Assembly (NCBI GenBank): GCA_000226015.1
Contig: JH152906.1
Span: 4,813 to 50,909, forward strand
DNA from: Mnemiopsis leidyi
Taxonomy: Eukaryota; Ctenophora; Tentaculata; Lobata; Bolinopsidae
Length of the DNA stretch: 46,097 bases
Direction: 5' to 3'
A program made the position numbers and the translations under genes. Below the pieces are notes generated by a model. That model worked only from the letters and a program-made list of their open reading frames with translations. It was not told the DNA's origin and made no database searches. This document shows positions 1 to 10,100 of the stretch, one piece after another; within the stretch, counting starts at the first letter, position 1, and each line of letters begins with the position of its first letter.

Positions 1-412
1 TTTGATGTCAGGTTCCACTGAGCTTTACAAATTTCCGGAGTTCTTCAAGTTCTTTGAAGTATTTGACTGAGAAAATCAGTTTGTTAGATGTTTCAGATTT
101 TTCCATCTTTCTCTTGTCCTCCGAACATGTCCATTTCAATGGCTCGTAGTGTTGCCTTTGGTTCCAACTCTTCCATCATTCCCATGCTGTGTCCACTTCT
201 TGCTAAGTCACTCTTGAGTTTCTCCAAATCCTGTACACACGTTGCATCTTTGGAGTTTCTTCGAATAACCCTGATCATCTGTGAATAAACAACCGACTTG
301 AAGACATGAGGAGGGTGGAAGCTATTTGTCTGGAGGTACAAACGTGCATCCGTTTCCTTCGTAAACAGTTTGTACTGGATTTGGTTCTGGTCATCCAGTT
401 AGAATGTACGCC
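1..412 (-). mobile_element. Penelope-like retroelement reverse transcriptase fragment
   Basis: Minus-strand translation gives a block containing YLQTNSFHPPHVFKSVVYSQ followed by a basic helix with RRNS, which resembles the segment after the catalytic core in Penelope-like reverse transcriptases of aquatic invertebrates. Only the C-terminal part is present; the fragment runs off the left edge. It looks broken, with at least one reading-frame interruption, and is best read as a decayed copy. Family assignment rests on remembered motif similarity; another non-LTR class is possible. Confidence 0.5.
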
Positions 413-702
413 GTTTGGCTAATAAATGCACCCGGTCGGTCAACATTTCTGTACTGCTTGGTATATAAGTACTTTATCCCGTCATTATAATGACATAAGA
501 CATATATGACATATATGACATATAGATGAGAATATGCTATCTTAACCTACCACCTTTAGTTTATAAATCAATTTGAAGATTCAAAAGGTGCAAAAATTAG
601 GATGATTATGTCATTATAATGACGGGATAAAGTACTTATATACCAAGCAGTACAGAAATGTTGACCGACCGGGTGCATTTATTAGCCAAACGGCGAACAT
701 TC
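402..702. repeat. Long inverted repeat (97-bp arms, ~107-bp spacer)
   Basis: Bases 402-498 reappear as a near-perfect reverse complement at 606-702. The arms share the stretch from the GAATGT/ACATTC end through TATATAAG to the TCATTATAATGA palindrome. The spacer carries ATATGACAT repeats. The left arm touches the retroelement fragment and the right arm runs into the 20-bp satellite, and one inverted satellite unit lies at the outer end of the left arm. This suggests a terminal structure of the retroelement or a fold-back insertion. Confidence 0.85.
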
Positions 703-880
703 CAACTAAACGGCGAACATTCTAACTGAACGGTGAACATTCTAACTGAACGGCGTACATTCTAACTGAACGGCGAACATTCTAACTGAACGGCGAACAT
801 TCTTACTGAACGGCGAACATTCTTACTGAACGGCGAACATTCTAACTGAACGGTGAACATTCTAACTGAACGGCGAACAT
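687..880. repeat. 20-bp tandem satellite (about 9.7 units)
   Basis: The unit ACTGAACGGCGAACATTCTA is repeated head to tail with single-base variants (cggtgaac, cggcgtac, ttcttac). There are no unique spacers between units, so it is a minisatellite and not a CRISPR array. One diverged inverted unit sits near 398-417, next to the left arm of the inverted repeat. Confidence 0.9.
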
Positions 881-1235
881 GATGATCTAGAAGGTATAGT
901 AGATCTAAATTCTAGTAGTTCTAATAGCGGATCTAGTAGGTATAGCTGATCTACCTGTTCCTGCGTTGACTCCCATTGTGAATGTCAGTGTTCTCGTACA
1001 AGATCACCATGTCGCAACTACTGAAGTGTGTGTAATGTACACACATTACATCATCCAGCGGGATTGCCTCTTCCAGCCGGAACTGAACTGAGTTTGGCAT
1101 GCTGAAATTTTATAAACTGTGTTATTAGGACCATAGTGGCAAATTGAGGGGTTTAAGAACGGGTATCAGCCGATATTATTTACCGCGTGATACTATTATA
1201 CCGGTTGAGTAAAACGTGGTATTTGCACATTGTTG
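881..1235. other. Non-coding stretch, no gene seen
   Basis: Contains short tagtagatct-like repeats (890-950) and a palindromic patch around 1027-1050 where GTGTGTAATG meets its complement. No plausible exon or RNA gene was recognised. Confidence 0.6.
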
Positions 1236-1380
1236 TCGTATTACATCACCCTTTTTCGTATTACATCACACTTATGGCCGTATTACATCACCCTTTTTCG
1301 TATTACATCACCTTTTTCGTATTACATCACCCTATTACATCACCCTTTTTCGTTTTACATCACCGCGTATTACCTCACAC
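1236..1380. repeat. ~20-bp tandem repeat TATTACATCACCCTTTTTCG
   Basis: About seven imperfect copies run head to tail. The small ORFs across it (1187-1485) are made of the repeat (FVLHHPF-type peptides) and are not genes. Confidence 0.9.
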
Positions 1381-1476
1381 TTTCTGCAAATTAGTGATAC
1401 GAGAGAACGTCCTTTTTTCTTGTTATCATTAGCAACTGCCCGCACTATCTACAAGTTTTACTTGGTAAATAATATC

Positions 1477-1649
1477 GTTACATAACTCATAAGTGCAAAG
1501 TAACAACATGTTTTCAACTCGGGCTCCGCCCTCGTTAAAAACATATCATTATTCAACTCAGCCTTCGGCTTCGGTGAATTATGAGATTTACGCCACTCGC
1601 TACGCTCGAGGCGTAAATCATGTTACTTCACACTTACTCGTTATGTAAC
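1477..1649. mobile_element. Foldback/MITE-like element with nested GC hairpins
   Basis: It begins GTTACATAAC and ends with its complement GTTATGTAAC. Some 30 bp of imperfect terminal inverted repeat continues inward (AAGTG, AAGTAACA and ATG blocks on both sides). Inside lie three self-complementary patches: CTCGGGCTCCGCCCTCG, CAGCCTTCGGCTTCGG and GCCACTCGCTACGCTCGAGGC, the last flanked by complementary GATTTACG/CGTAAATC. No coding capacity and no clear target-site duplication were seen. Confidence 0.75.
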
Positions 1650-2832
1650 TTCATATTATCACATTATCCTATAAGGATTCAAATAGTGCCAGATTAGTTG
1701 ATTTTGAATGCTCGATTTAATTACGATCAATCTCAAATTCGAAGTGCCACAAAACAACAGAAACACAAGCCTGGATAATATTTGTACCTGATCTTGTTTG
1801 ACTGGGGTAGCGGCCAAAACACGTTATCCTCTTTGATGAGGCAGATATGCGAGTTTGTAATGACCAGAGTTATCAACTTCATCTTCTCCCCTTCTTCCTG
1901 GTGTAATCGGATTTTAACAAAGTCTACATATCAGGCAGCTTTATCTAGACAAGTGGAAAAGTTAAGTGGAAACGTGTGGCATTTGCTTATTTTAGTCACA
2001 TTCTCATTTACGTGCTATTTTCTGATGCTGGTTCACAAAACCACACCAAGTTTACTGTACTTGATAAAAATAAAATGTTTAACAATTTAGAAAGTAAGAA
2101 TGAAAACGGAGATACAATGAGAGTCTGTCTAATGAAATACCTTGTATATCTGATGTTACCTGACAGACAAGCGAGTAAGCGAGGATCTGTACCTCGTTGT
2201 AGTCGGATATAGACGTGTGTTTAGCTATCGTAAACCTGTGGGGGGTTTCTTAAAATCTGTAGCTAAGTACTTAGCTAAGTACCTAGCTAAGTACCTACTT
2301 AGACTTGTGGCTAACCCCGCCCATATTAGATCAATCTTTTTCAAATTACTGGAAATATTTTCATTAAATGTAAATTATCATATCTTCTACGTGTTTAGCT
2401 GCACACTTGTAGTATTTTTGGAACGTGATATTTGTCGAACGGTACTGATTCTTCCTTTCTTGAAGCATGACGAAGTGATATCAGGTTTTTAAAGTCACGT
2501 TGTTACTGACGATAAGCCACCAAACAGATTTATTCAATTATCGATATCGGAACAGCTTGACAGAGGTGTAGGAGAGTACTTGAGTGGAATATTTCAAATA
2601 ATAAATGTATTAATGAAAGATAGGTCATACATGCGAGTCCCAATGGCACCATGGCGGCCATGTGGCGGCACTGTGGCGTCACTGTGGCGGCGCCGTGAGA
2701 GCGCCGCCACAGAGCCATCGGAATTCGTATGTATGACCCTATCGGCTGGTAAAAAACTAGGATTTTTCAGTTCAATAGTTCTGAGAGTTCCAAGAATTAA
2801 TGAGATAATATCTCTAACAATATGACAGGTAT
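1650..2832. other. Intergenic stretch downstream of nischarin
   Basis: Holds a short tandem of AGCTAAGTACCT (about 2260-2300) and a GC-rich simple repeat of GTGGCGGC type (2640-2710). No convincing exon was found on either strand; the small ORFs here lack recognisable features. Confidence 0.5.
2529..2534 (-). terminator. Candidate polyadenylation signal AATAAA for the long nischarin form
   Basis: TTTATT on the plus strand reads AATAAA on minus, about 300 nt beyond the stop at 2833-2835. I found no AATAAA on minus between the alternative stop at 4542 and the next exon, which favours transcription continuing through the downstream exons. Motif only. Confidence 0.4.
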
Positions 2833-4166
2833 CTACCTAAGTTCGTCCAGCCGGTCTTCATCGAGATGTATGATACTGAGTTCTCTTCCCTTCTTAGTAA
2901 TGAGGACATTGTCACTCTCGTACCCATCAGCCTGGCAATGACAATGTAGTGCTTCTGTAACCTGGAATTTCACTTGTAAATATTTCGAATTTCACTTGTA
3001 CCTATTTGGAATCTTGATTGTAGATATTTCGAATTTCAATTGTACCTATTTGGAATCTTGATTGTAGATATTTGGAATGTTACTTGTAGATATTTGGAAT
3101 ATTGCTTGTATATATTTGGAATGTTACTTGTATTTTTGGAATATTGCTTGTAGTTTAGAAATATTACTTGTAGTTGCCGTTTGTTAAAATTTGCAGATTA
3201 AATAAGATACGGTGGCTTAATTTTAAAGCAACAGTTGAATGAGACTACTTTTCTCCAGAATGAAGACGAAACAATGAAACATGTAACCATGGTAACGGTC
3301 TAAGACAAAGATACGTACAGCTCGCTGAAGATCACGTGAAAGCTGAACGTCACGTGTCATGAACGTGACCAGACCGACCTCGCCGTAGCTGAACTCGAAT
3401 CTGGGGAGGTGTAATATCAGTTGTGAGTTCGGTTATTGAGTGAGTGGTAGTGAGTGGTAAGTGAGTGGTTTGTGTTCTACAATCTACATTTCTGTATCGT
3501 GTAAATGTGATATAGGGGTTAAGGCATCGTAACCAGCTGGAAAAGTAAGTATCAACCTTACCTCATAGATATTCTTATTCAAAAATCAATGGGCGTCAAA
3601 ATTCTCGGGGATGTTATTAAATTGTTTTAATCATGTGACGCTGTGAGGGCGTTTGCCGATTGGCCGATGAGATGCCAGATGTTACTGCCAATGAATTATG
3701 AGTAACGCTGTCACTTATATACGAATTTTTTTGAAATGTACGAGTTTCCGACTCCCCGTCTCTCCGAGAATCCTAGTTACTTCTTCATCTAATCTATGTA
3801 CAATACACGGTCACCTGATGAGCTGCTCGAATATTCCACATTCTTTATCTAATCAATGTACAACGTTCACTTCACCTGATGAGCTGCTCGAATATTCCAC
3901 ATTCTTTATCTAATCAATGTACAATGTTCACCTGATGAGCTGCTCGAATATTCCACATTCTTTATCTAATCAAAGTACAATGTTCACCTGATGAGCTGCT
4001 CGAATATTCCACAGACGATCTGGCAGATGTCCACAACAGGGCGAGACATGAGCAGACCCAGACGATCGGATATCCTTGTATCAGTAGGTTTCACAGGATT
4101 GGGGGGAGGGAGAGGTTTCAGTATGTGTACACTTTCCTCGGTTACTATGACAACGCAATAGTGCTC
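2833..4166 (-). CDS. NISCH: Three probable 3' exons of nischarin (additional C-terminal PH-like unit)
   Basis: Exons 3988-4166, 3319-3400 and 2833-2961 have good acceptors (TTATCCAG, CCTCCCCAG, AATTCCAG) and donors (AG/GTGAAC, GCT/GTACGT), and their phases match. They join in phase with a possible donor CTG/GTACGA at 4554, twelve bases before the stop of the long exon. The product contains YCVVIVTEESVHILKP, then ICQIVCGIFEQLIRFEFS and VTFMTRDV, then VLITKKGRELSIIHLDED. This echoes the human nischarin pattern SVNVGLFDQHFRL...CLTRDS and LLLTSSEIFLLDED, so it looks like one more copy of the domain that precedes it. If the intron at 4553 is retained, the protein stops at 4542-4544 instead. Which form dominates cannot be told from sequence. 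Confidence 0.6.
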
Positions 4167-7100
4167 CTGGATAAGGTTGATCGATTTGAATTGACAAAGA
4201 AAATGATAAATGTGAAGCACTTAAAGGACAATTCTGAAGAATTGGACAACGAGATGGTCAAGAAAAAAAACCCGTAATTAAACTCACAGTGTCAGGTAAG
4301 TCTGAAGTGAGACAGTGGACTTTTGTCAAGTACAAAATGTTGTACGGATCATTTAGAACCTCCCCTATAAACCTCTGTACTTTATCCTGTAAGGTTCAGA
4401 TAATAAAATTGTGTGTGTTACACACGTGTTTGATCTAAGGACCCGAGACTTTGAAGAATAATTCGGTCCAAGACTATTGGAAAAGGCTCTGCGGACACGT
4501 AGAAAGTAGTTCACAGAACGGATTGAACGCTTGGAACAATATTAAAATCGTACCAGCGGAATTTTTAGTAAATTCTCAACAGTGAACTCAGCCCCGCCAG
4601 AAGATTCCTTTAAAACCGTTCCAATACTCGTACCATCACTAGCCTCGTACCTCTTCATATTAGAAACAATAATCTCCTTCTTGTGATGCTGACTCCAGAC
4701 TCGTTTCAAATGTCCAACTATCTGCTCCCTATTTTCGTATGACGAGACAAACAGATCAACTCTACCCCTCTCGAACGATCTCAGACACTTGTAAAACCCG
4801 AGAGATAGAACGTAGCTGCCGCGGTAAATTTCGGAGAAGAGCGTCATGCCGAAAATAAGACGTATCCGGATCTGCTGGAGGACGCTGTATCGAGCGGTGA
4901 GGGGCGGGTGTCTCACGAAACAGGGAGGGGGCCACCTCACAAAGTCTTCGTCCAGAAGGTAGAGGAAGTGTTCTGTCATTACCAGACACCGGAAGTAGGA
5001 AGACTCCGTTATTCTGACTGACACACAATTTATTTGTTGGAGATCCTGAATCCTGAGGACTCTCTTGAGAAGTCTGATGTCGGATTCTTGCTCCGTGAAG
5101 ATTATCTCCGAAGAGGGGATTTCTTGGGTGTCGAGCCTGCTGGATAAGGTTTCGAGAAACATGTCGATATCCAGCGGATTGTAACCTATCAAGGAGATTG
5201 TTGTTTCCGGACTGCCGTAGGGGTTATCTTTCTCTTTAAACTCAATTCGCACAGTATGATCAAAGAAGCTCCTCAATACTTGCCTAATGCTGCTTGTTTT
5301 TTCTCGGTGGAGTATGGAGAGTTTACAAGAGTTATCGGTAAGTATTTGTGCCAGGATGTCCTGATTGAGGTGCAGCAGATCATGGTTTTCTATCGTGATG
5401 ACGAGAACCTCAGTGTCTGTAACGCCCACCACCACAGCGAGGGGAACATCTGCGTTACAGTACCTGAAACAGTGCGCGGGAAAGGAGTAAAACAGCCCAT
5501 CAGGAACTTGGTTTAGTGCAGTAGAGACGATTCTATCACTGGCTAATTTGCTGAGTTCTTCTGAAGGCTCAGGTTCCCTAATGGTCTTCATTTTAGAGAT
5601 TAACAAATACAAGTGGGCCATGTCATGGAGAAATAACTGGGAGTATACCCTCGGGGGTTCTTCTCCATACTTTTTTATCGATATCAGATCACCCATCAGA
5701 TCACATGACTCAATGTCGACAGGATACAAGCTCCATGTTATCTGCCCACCTCGAGGTTTCACCTCTATTAAGTGAGGTCTGAACGGCTCCGACGGAACGA
5801 GACTCATAACATAGAGATCCCCGTCCCTATACACACTGAAATTAGGCTGAAGTTCTTCGAAAGAGAGACTCGAGTATCGATTGACCAGGTCCTCAATTTT
5901 CTCGTCAATATGATAGACCTCGTTAGGAACTCTGTGGAATGGCACAGCGGGTTGTCGAGATATCACCACCTCATTGTTTTTGGGATGATTTTTAGAGTCT
6001 CTTGAACTTGTGCTGCTTTCCGTTTTACACGACTCCGAGCCATCCGCCGTGGATGATTCGTTCCTCTCTTTTTTCTTATGCTTTTTGATCGGAGGTGGCT
6101 CCAACGTTTTGAGCGTTTCCTCAGATATACTCAACACTTGTGGTCGGGACGGGGGCTTTATGAAATCATTGGTGTCGTCCATAAAGTTTGTCAGCCAGTC
6201 GTCTCCATGGTACATCACCATATTCTCCACTTTAACTACTGTTGGAGCTCTTTTTCGAGTTATGGTTTCTTCTGAGGAAGCTTCTAAGCTAGTCTCAGCT
6301 CCTGCCCCGTCTTGACTCTCTTCAAGTTCAGTGATTGAGGCAAGAGATGTCAGACCTCGCTTTCTGCTAGGTAGATGAGTTTCGTTCATGTTTACTTCGG
6401 AAAACGTCAGGAACTGATCGTCGCATTCCTGGGATTCTTCTAAAAATGCTTTGTCATAGGATTCAGTCAAAATGTCGACCACACAAATTGATTCCTCCAA
6501 TTTCACCTCGACTTCTCTTTTTATCTCAAGAGATTTGCGAATTTTCTTCCACTCAGCGGGAGATGCACTTTCACTGTCCAGATGAAACGAGTCGTTTTGA
6601 AAGAACACAGTAAGAACAGAGAGCCTGTAATCCGACTTTTTGGAAATAGGATTTCCGTATAATGCCAAGTTTTCTAGCTGGGGTAGGTTTGAAAGGCGGT
6701 TTACTTCATTAAGCTGGTCTATACAGTTGTGAGTTAGATCAAGATCCTCCAATGAGAACATCCGTTCGAAACCTGAGATAGAACTTTGAACTAAAAAGAT
6801 AGCACACTGCAAAAACCTACCCTAATCATTTTAAAATCTCCCCCATAAAAGAGCAATTTATTTCTATGTCCTATATTCAGTATCCACTCACAAAAAACAA
6901 TGCTACACCTAAGCTAGGCACTGAACAAACTCACCATAAAGCATACTGATTCTGTTATGTGCTAAGTTCAGTTTAGTTATGTTCCCCATCTTTAGATGTA
7001 GAGCATCCGTTTCTAGGATGCTGTTATGAGACAAATCCAGTTCTCTTAGATAGGGTAACTAAGGAGATTTTCTATTTTACATCTCACTGCCGTATCTAAA

Positions 7101-10100
7101 ACTGTAGTATAGTCAGATTACGAAACCAGTGCATGTTAATCAATCAATCTGGAATTCTTAATTGGAATGGTTCCCGATCAGAGTTTGCCGCTCGAACTTC
7201 TAATCAGAAACAAATGGCAAATGCAAATTTCATTGTGATAAAAAAGCAATAGTCTTCTGAACAAACCCCTTGAATGTTTTCAATGGTCGAAATTTTGTTG
7301 TAGCTGAGGTTAAGGACAGTCAATTGTATCAGAAGCTGCAGACTCGTGTCCATTTTCCTGAGGAATGGTTCAGAGTTTATGTTAAAGATGATTAGTTTGG
7401 AAACATGACATGCTTTGTTTGAAAACTAAACCATTGATCTGAGGGCTTAATGATAAAGACCCGGTAAAGGTAGTTTAAAGTTAGCAGCTACCGGTTAGTT
7501 TTGCGCGTTGTTTTATCTATGAGTATGTAAACATCGCAGTTGGTAATTAATTTGGGTCTTGGACCATGACTCTCGGTGCATTCCTTGACAGGATTACCTA
7601 CTTCATTTGTATCTATGTTCTTGAAGTAACTTTCTTGTTCTTACTTCCTAGTTATTATTAAATGATCAACATAATCAACAACCTTGTGAACCAAATTCAC
7701 AGTACTTAACTGCAAACTACCATTCCAGACTAATATGATAATACCGGAGCATGCCACAAAGTTAACTCAATTCTAAATGTTCTAGAAGTGCTTTCTACAA
7801 GCGTGAAACCGAACAATTAGGCATAAAGCTTTACAACATCTCCTATAACGCAAGGGTAAGCTGTTTACTCCTGTTACAAATGTCTAGATGGCATTTCCGC
7901 TCCTGTACTTCAAGCAAGGTCGATATTGTTAATATTTTGTTTTTGTTTTATCTGGAGGGTGGTTGGCCCTTTCAACGAGATTAGCTCACATGTTATTTAG
8001 ATAATGTTTGGTTGATTCAGGAGGTATAGAAATGCAAAAATGGGAAAGTAGAAAGTAGGGAACAGAGGCAGCAATCATGAGACAGCAACGCACCTCAACA
8101 GTTCGACTTGCCAAACGAAATAATTTTAATTGCGAGAACTGTTCTTGTTTGCGAGTCACGAGGGCTGCAAAACTTTTAAAAACTTTACTTTCAAATCAAC
8201 ACCACCAGCATACTTTGAGATTAAACAATGATTTTAAATTGAAAGACAATTTCGACGTAGACATAGACATGGAATGAATAATAAGGTTTTCTTAGCACAA
8301 TCATGTCAGTCCTAGAACTTCAACATTGCAATGAAAGGCTAAAAATGCTGTTGTATTTCTCCTGAACTGAACCAATCATGGTATCATGGCCTTTGATGCA
8401 TAGTATGGAGTGGCTGGGAATTTAATTGATCACTTTTTTACTTTGAATATATGCCCATGTCATTATTGCGATGTACGAGCCACAGTCCTCTACAAGATGA
8501 CGACACGTGCAGCATCTCGCACGTGCAAAATATATTCATCAAGTACAGACTGCAGACTACATGATATACCTATTTCTAATGCGTCCATTAACCTGTTCAC
8601 ATGCTAATAGGCAAGGGGCACAGAGCTGTATGATGATATGATACTATGATTGAAAATAGAGTTAGTCGTAAGGGATAAGGATATTCATCTCTTTAGTTGT
8701 ATGACTTTTACGATTACTATCATGATGAAGGGATCTGTTATGCCAAATATATTTATTAAACTGTTTCAACACTGCAAATTAAATACATTTATCGAGGCTA
8801 GTGATGTGAATTTAGCACGAAGGTTCCAACTAATCCCTGGCGTTTTACTTGAGTCACAAACCCTCAAACAAAATATTTTTCCCTTTTCGTTAAGCTGGTT
8901 TCAAGTTTTTACCAATAATCGATAACCGATTTGAAGTCTCCAGACTTTACTTGGTAATTATAATATTATATATCGTAAGTACCTAAGGAACACAATCATT
9001 TTATTTCCACAGGAAATATTATACGGGCTCGACGACAAATTAATTTGTAATCAAGTAATTATAAAATTATTGAGTTTCACCTGCCCACTGTAAACAGATG
9101 AGCTAGAGTTTTTATAGCTCAGTGTCTAAGGCACGATTTTGGAGATTCAGTAGATTTGTTGACCTCTGAAATCATGCCAATCATATATCTAGATGGAGTA
9201 TTGACGGTTTTTAAATAGAAATGCATTACAAAATCCTGCTGGTAAGCCAATAATCTCAATTGCATCAGATCTGTATCTGCATTCTTTATTCATTCATTTA
9301 TTCAAATCGGTTTTGTGTCTGCCTGAACAGATACATCTATTTTACTATGTACTGTTTCTCTCTAAAGACAAAATAACACGTTTAAGTGGATATTAGGATA
9401 ATTGTGTGCCATATTACTACTATATCATGGTCTTGTTATGACTTAACAATGTGAGGACTGCATAAAGAGGGATGTAAGTGACCTGTGACACGTGTAATTA
9501 ATTGTACTGACTCGTGTCTTTTTTGTGTCGTTATATATCATGTAGACACTAGACAGATATAGACTTCTTTTTAACGGGCAGTCCTACATCTTGTTATGTG
9601 GCTTTTTTAATGTTTTGTAACATGTGTCTGAAGTAAAGTTGGTAGATTGAGGCCTAATGTTACCATTCAGGTCAATATTTTTGGTGTGATGTGCCCAACA
9701 TCCAAACAGGATATTCGTTTCTAATGTTGAAAGATATTTGGATGCGTTGTTTGCCTATTCATATTTTGTTGGGAACTTGCCTACTCCCTAACAATTCTTA
9801 TTGTCTGTAGATCACTAGTTGTTGAACCATTCAAAAATTGGTCCGTTAGCAAAACTTTGAACAAAACCGTATGGTTTGTAATTTATATCAAACTTAGTTC
9901 ACTTTCAGAAGTTTACAATGTCAGTCTTTGACGACGGAAATGACAACCATGTATGGGACTATTTGAAGTATATGGACTACCTGTTTGGAATTCTTTGTGT
10001 CTTACAATTCCTCTTATCTACTCCCCTCAACGTGGTTCTGATAGGTTTTTATCGCAAGAGGAAAACTTTCTCTTCTAAGCTACATTTGCTTCTATCGGCA

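Noticed and set aside
687-880. CRISPR-like regular repeats
   Set aside because: Units are contiguous without spacers, and this is a eukaryotic context; it is a satellite.
3300-3420. Promoter or CpG patch with CACGTG motifs
   Set aside because: On minus most of it is explained as a nischarin exon (3319-3400) with good splice borders.
4542-6812. Methionine at 6812 as the start of a 756-residue protein
   Set aside because: The first 13 codons lie before the acceptor at 6773 and upstream LRR exons join in phase, so it is an internal exon of nischarin.
8077-8277. 66-codon plus-strand ORF beginning MRQQRTSTVRLAKR
   Set aside because: Lies in a nischarin intron with no recognisable domain or flanking splice logic.
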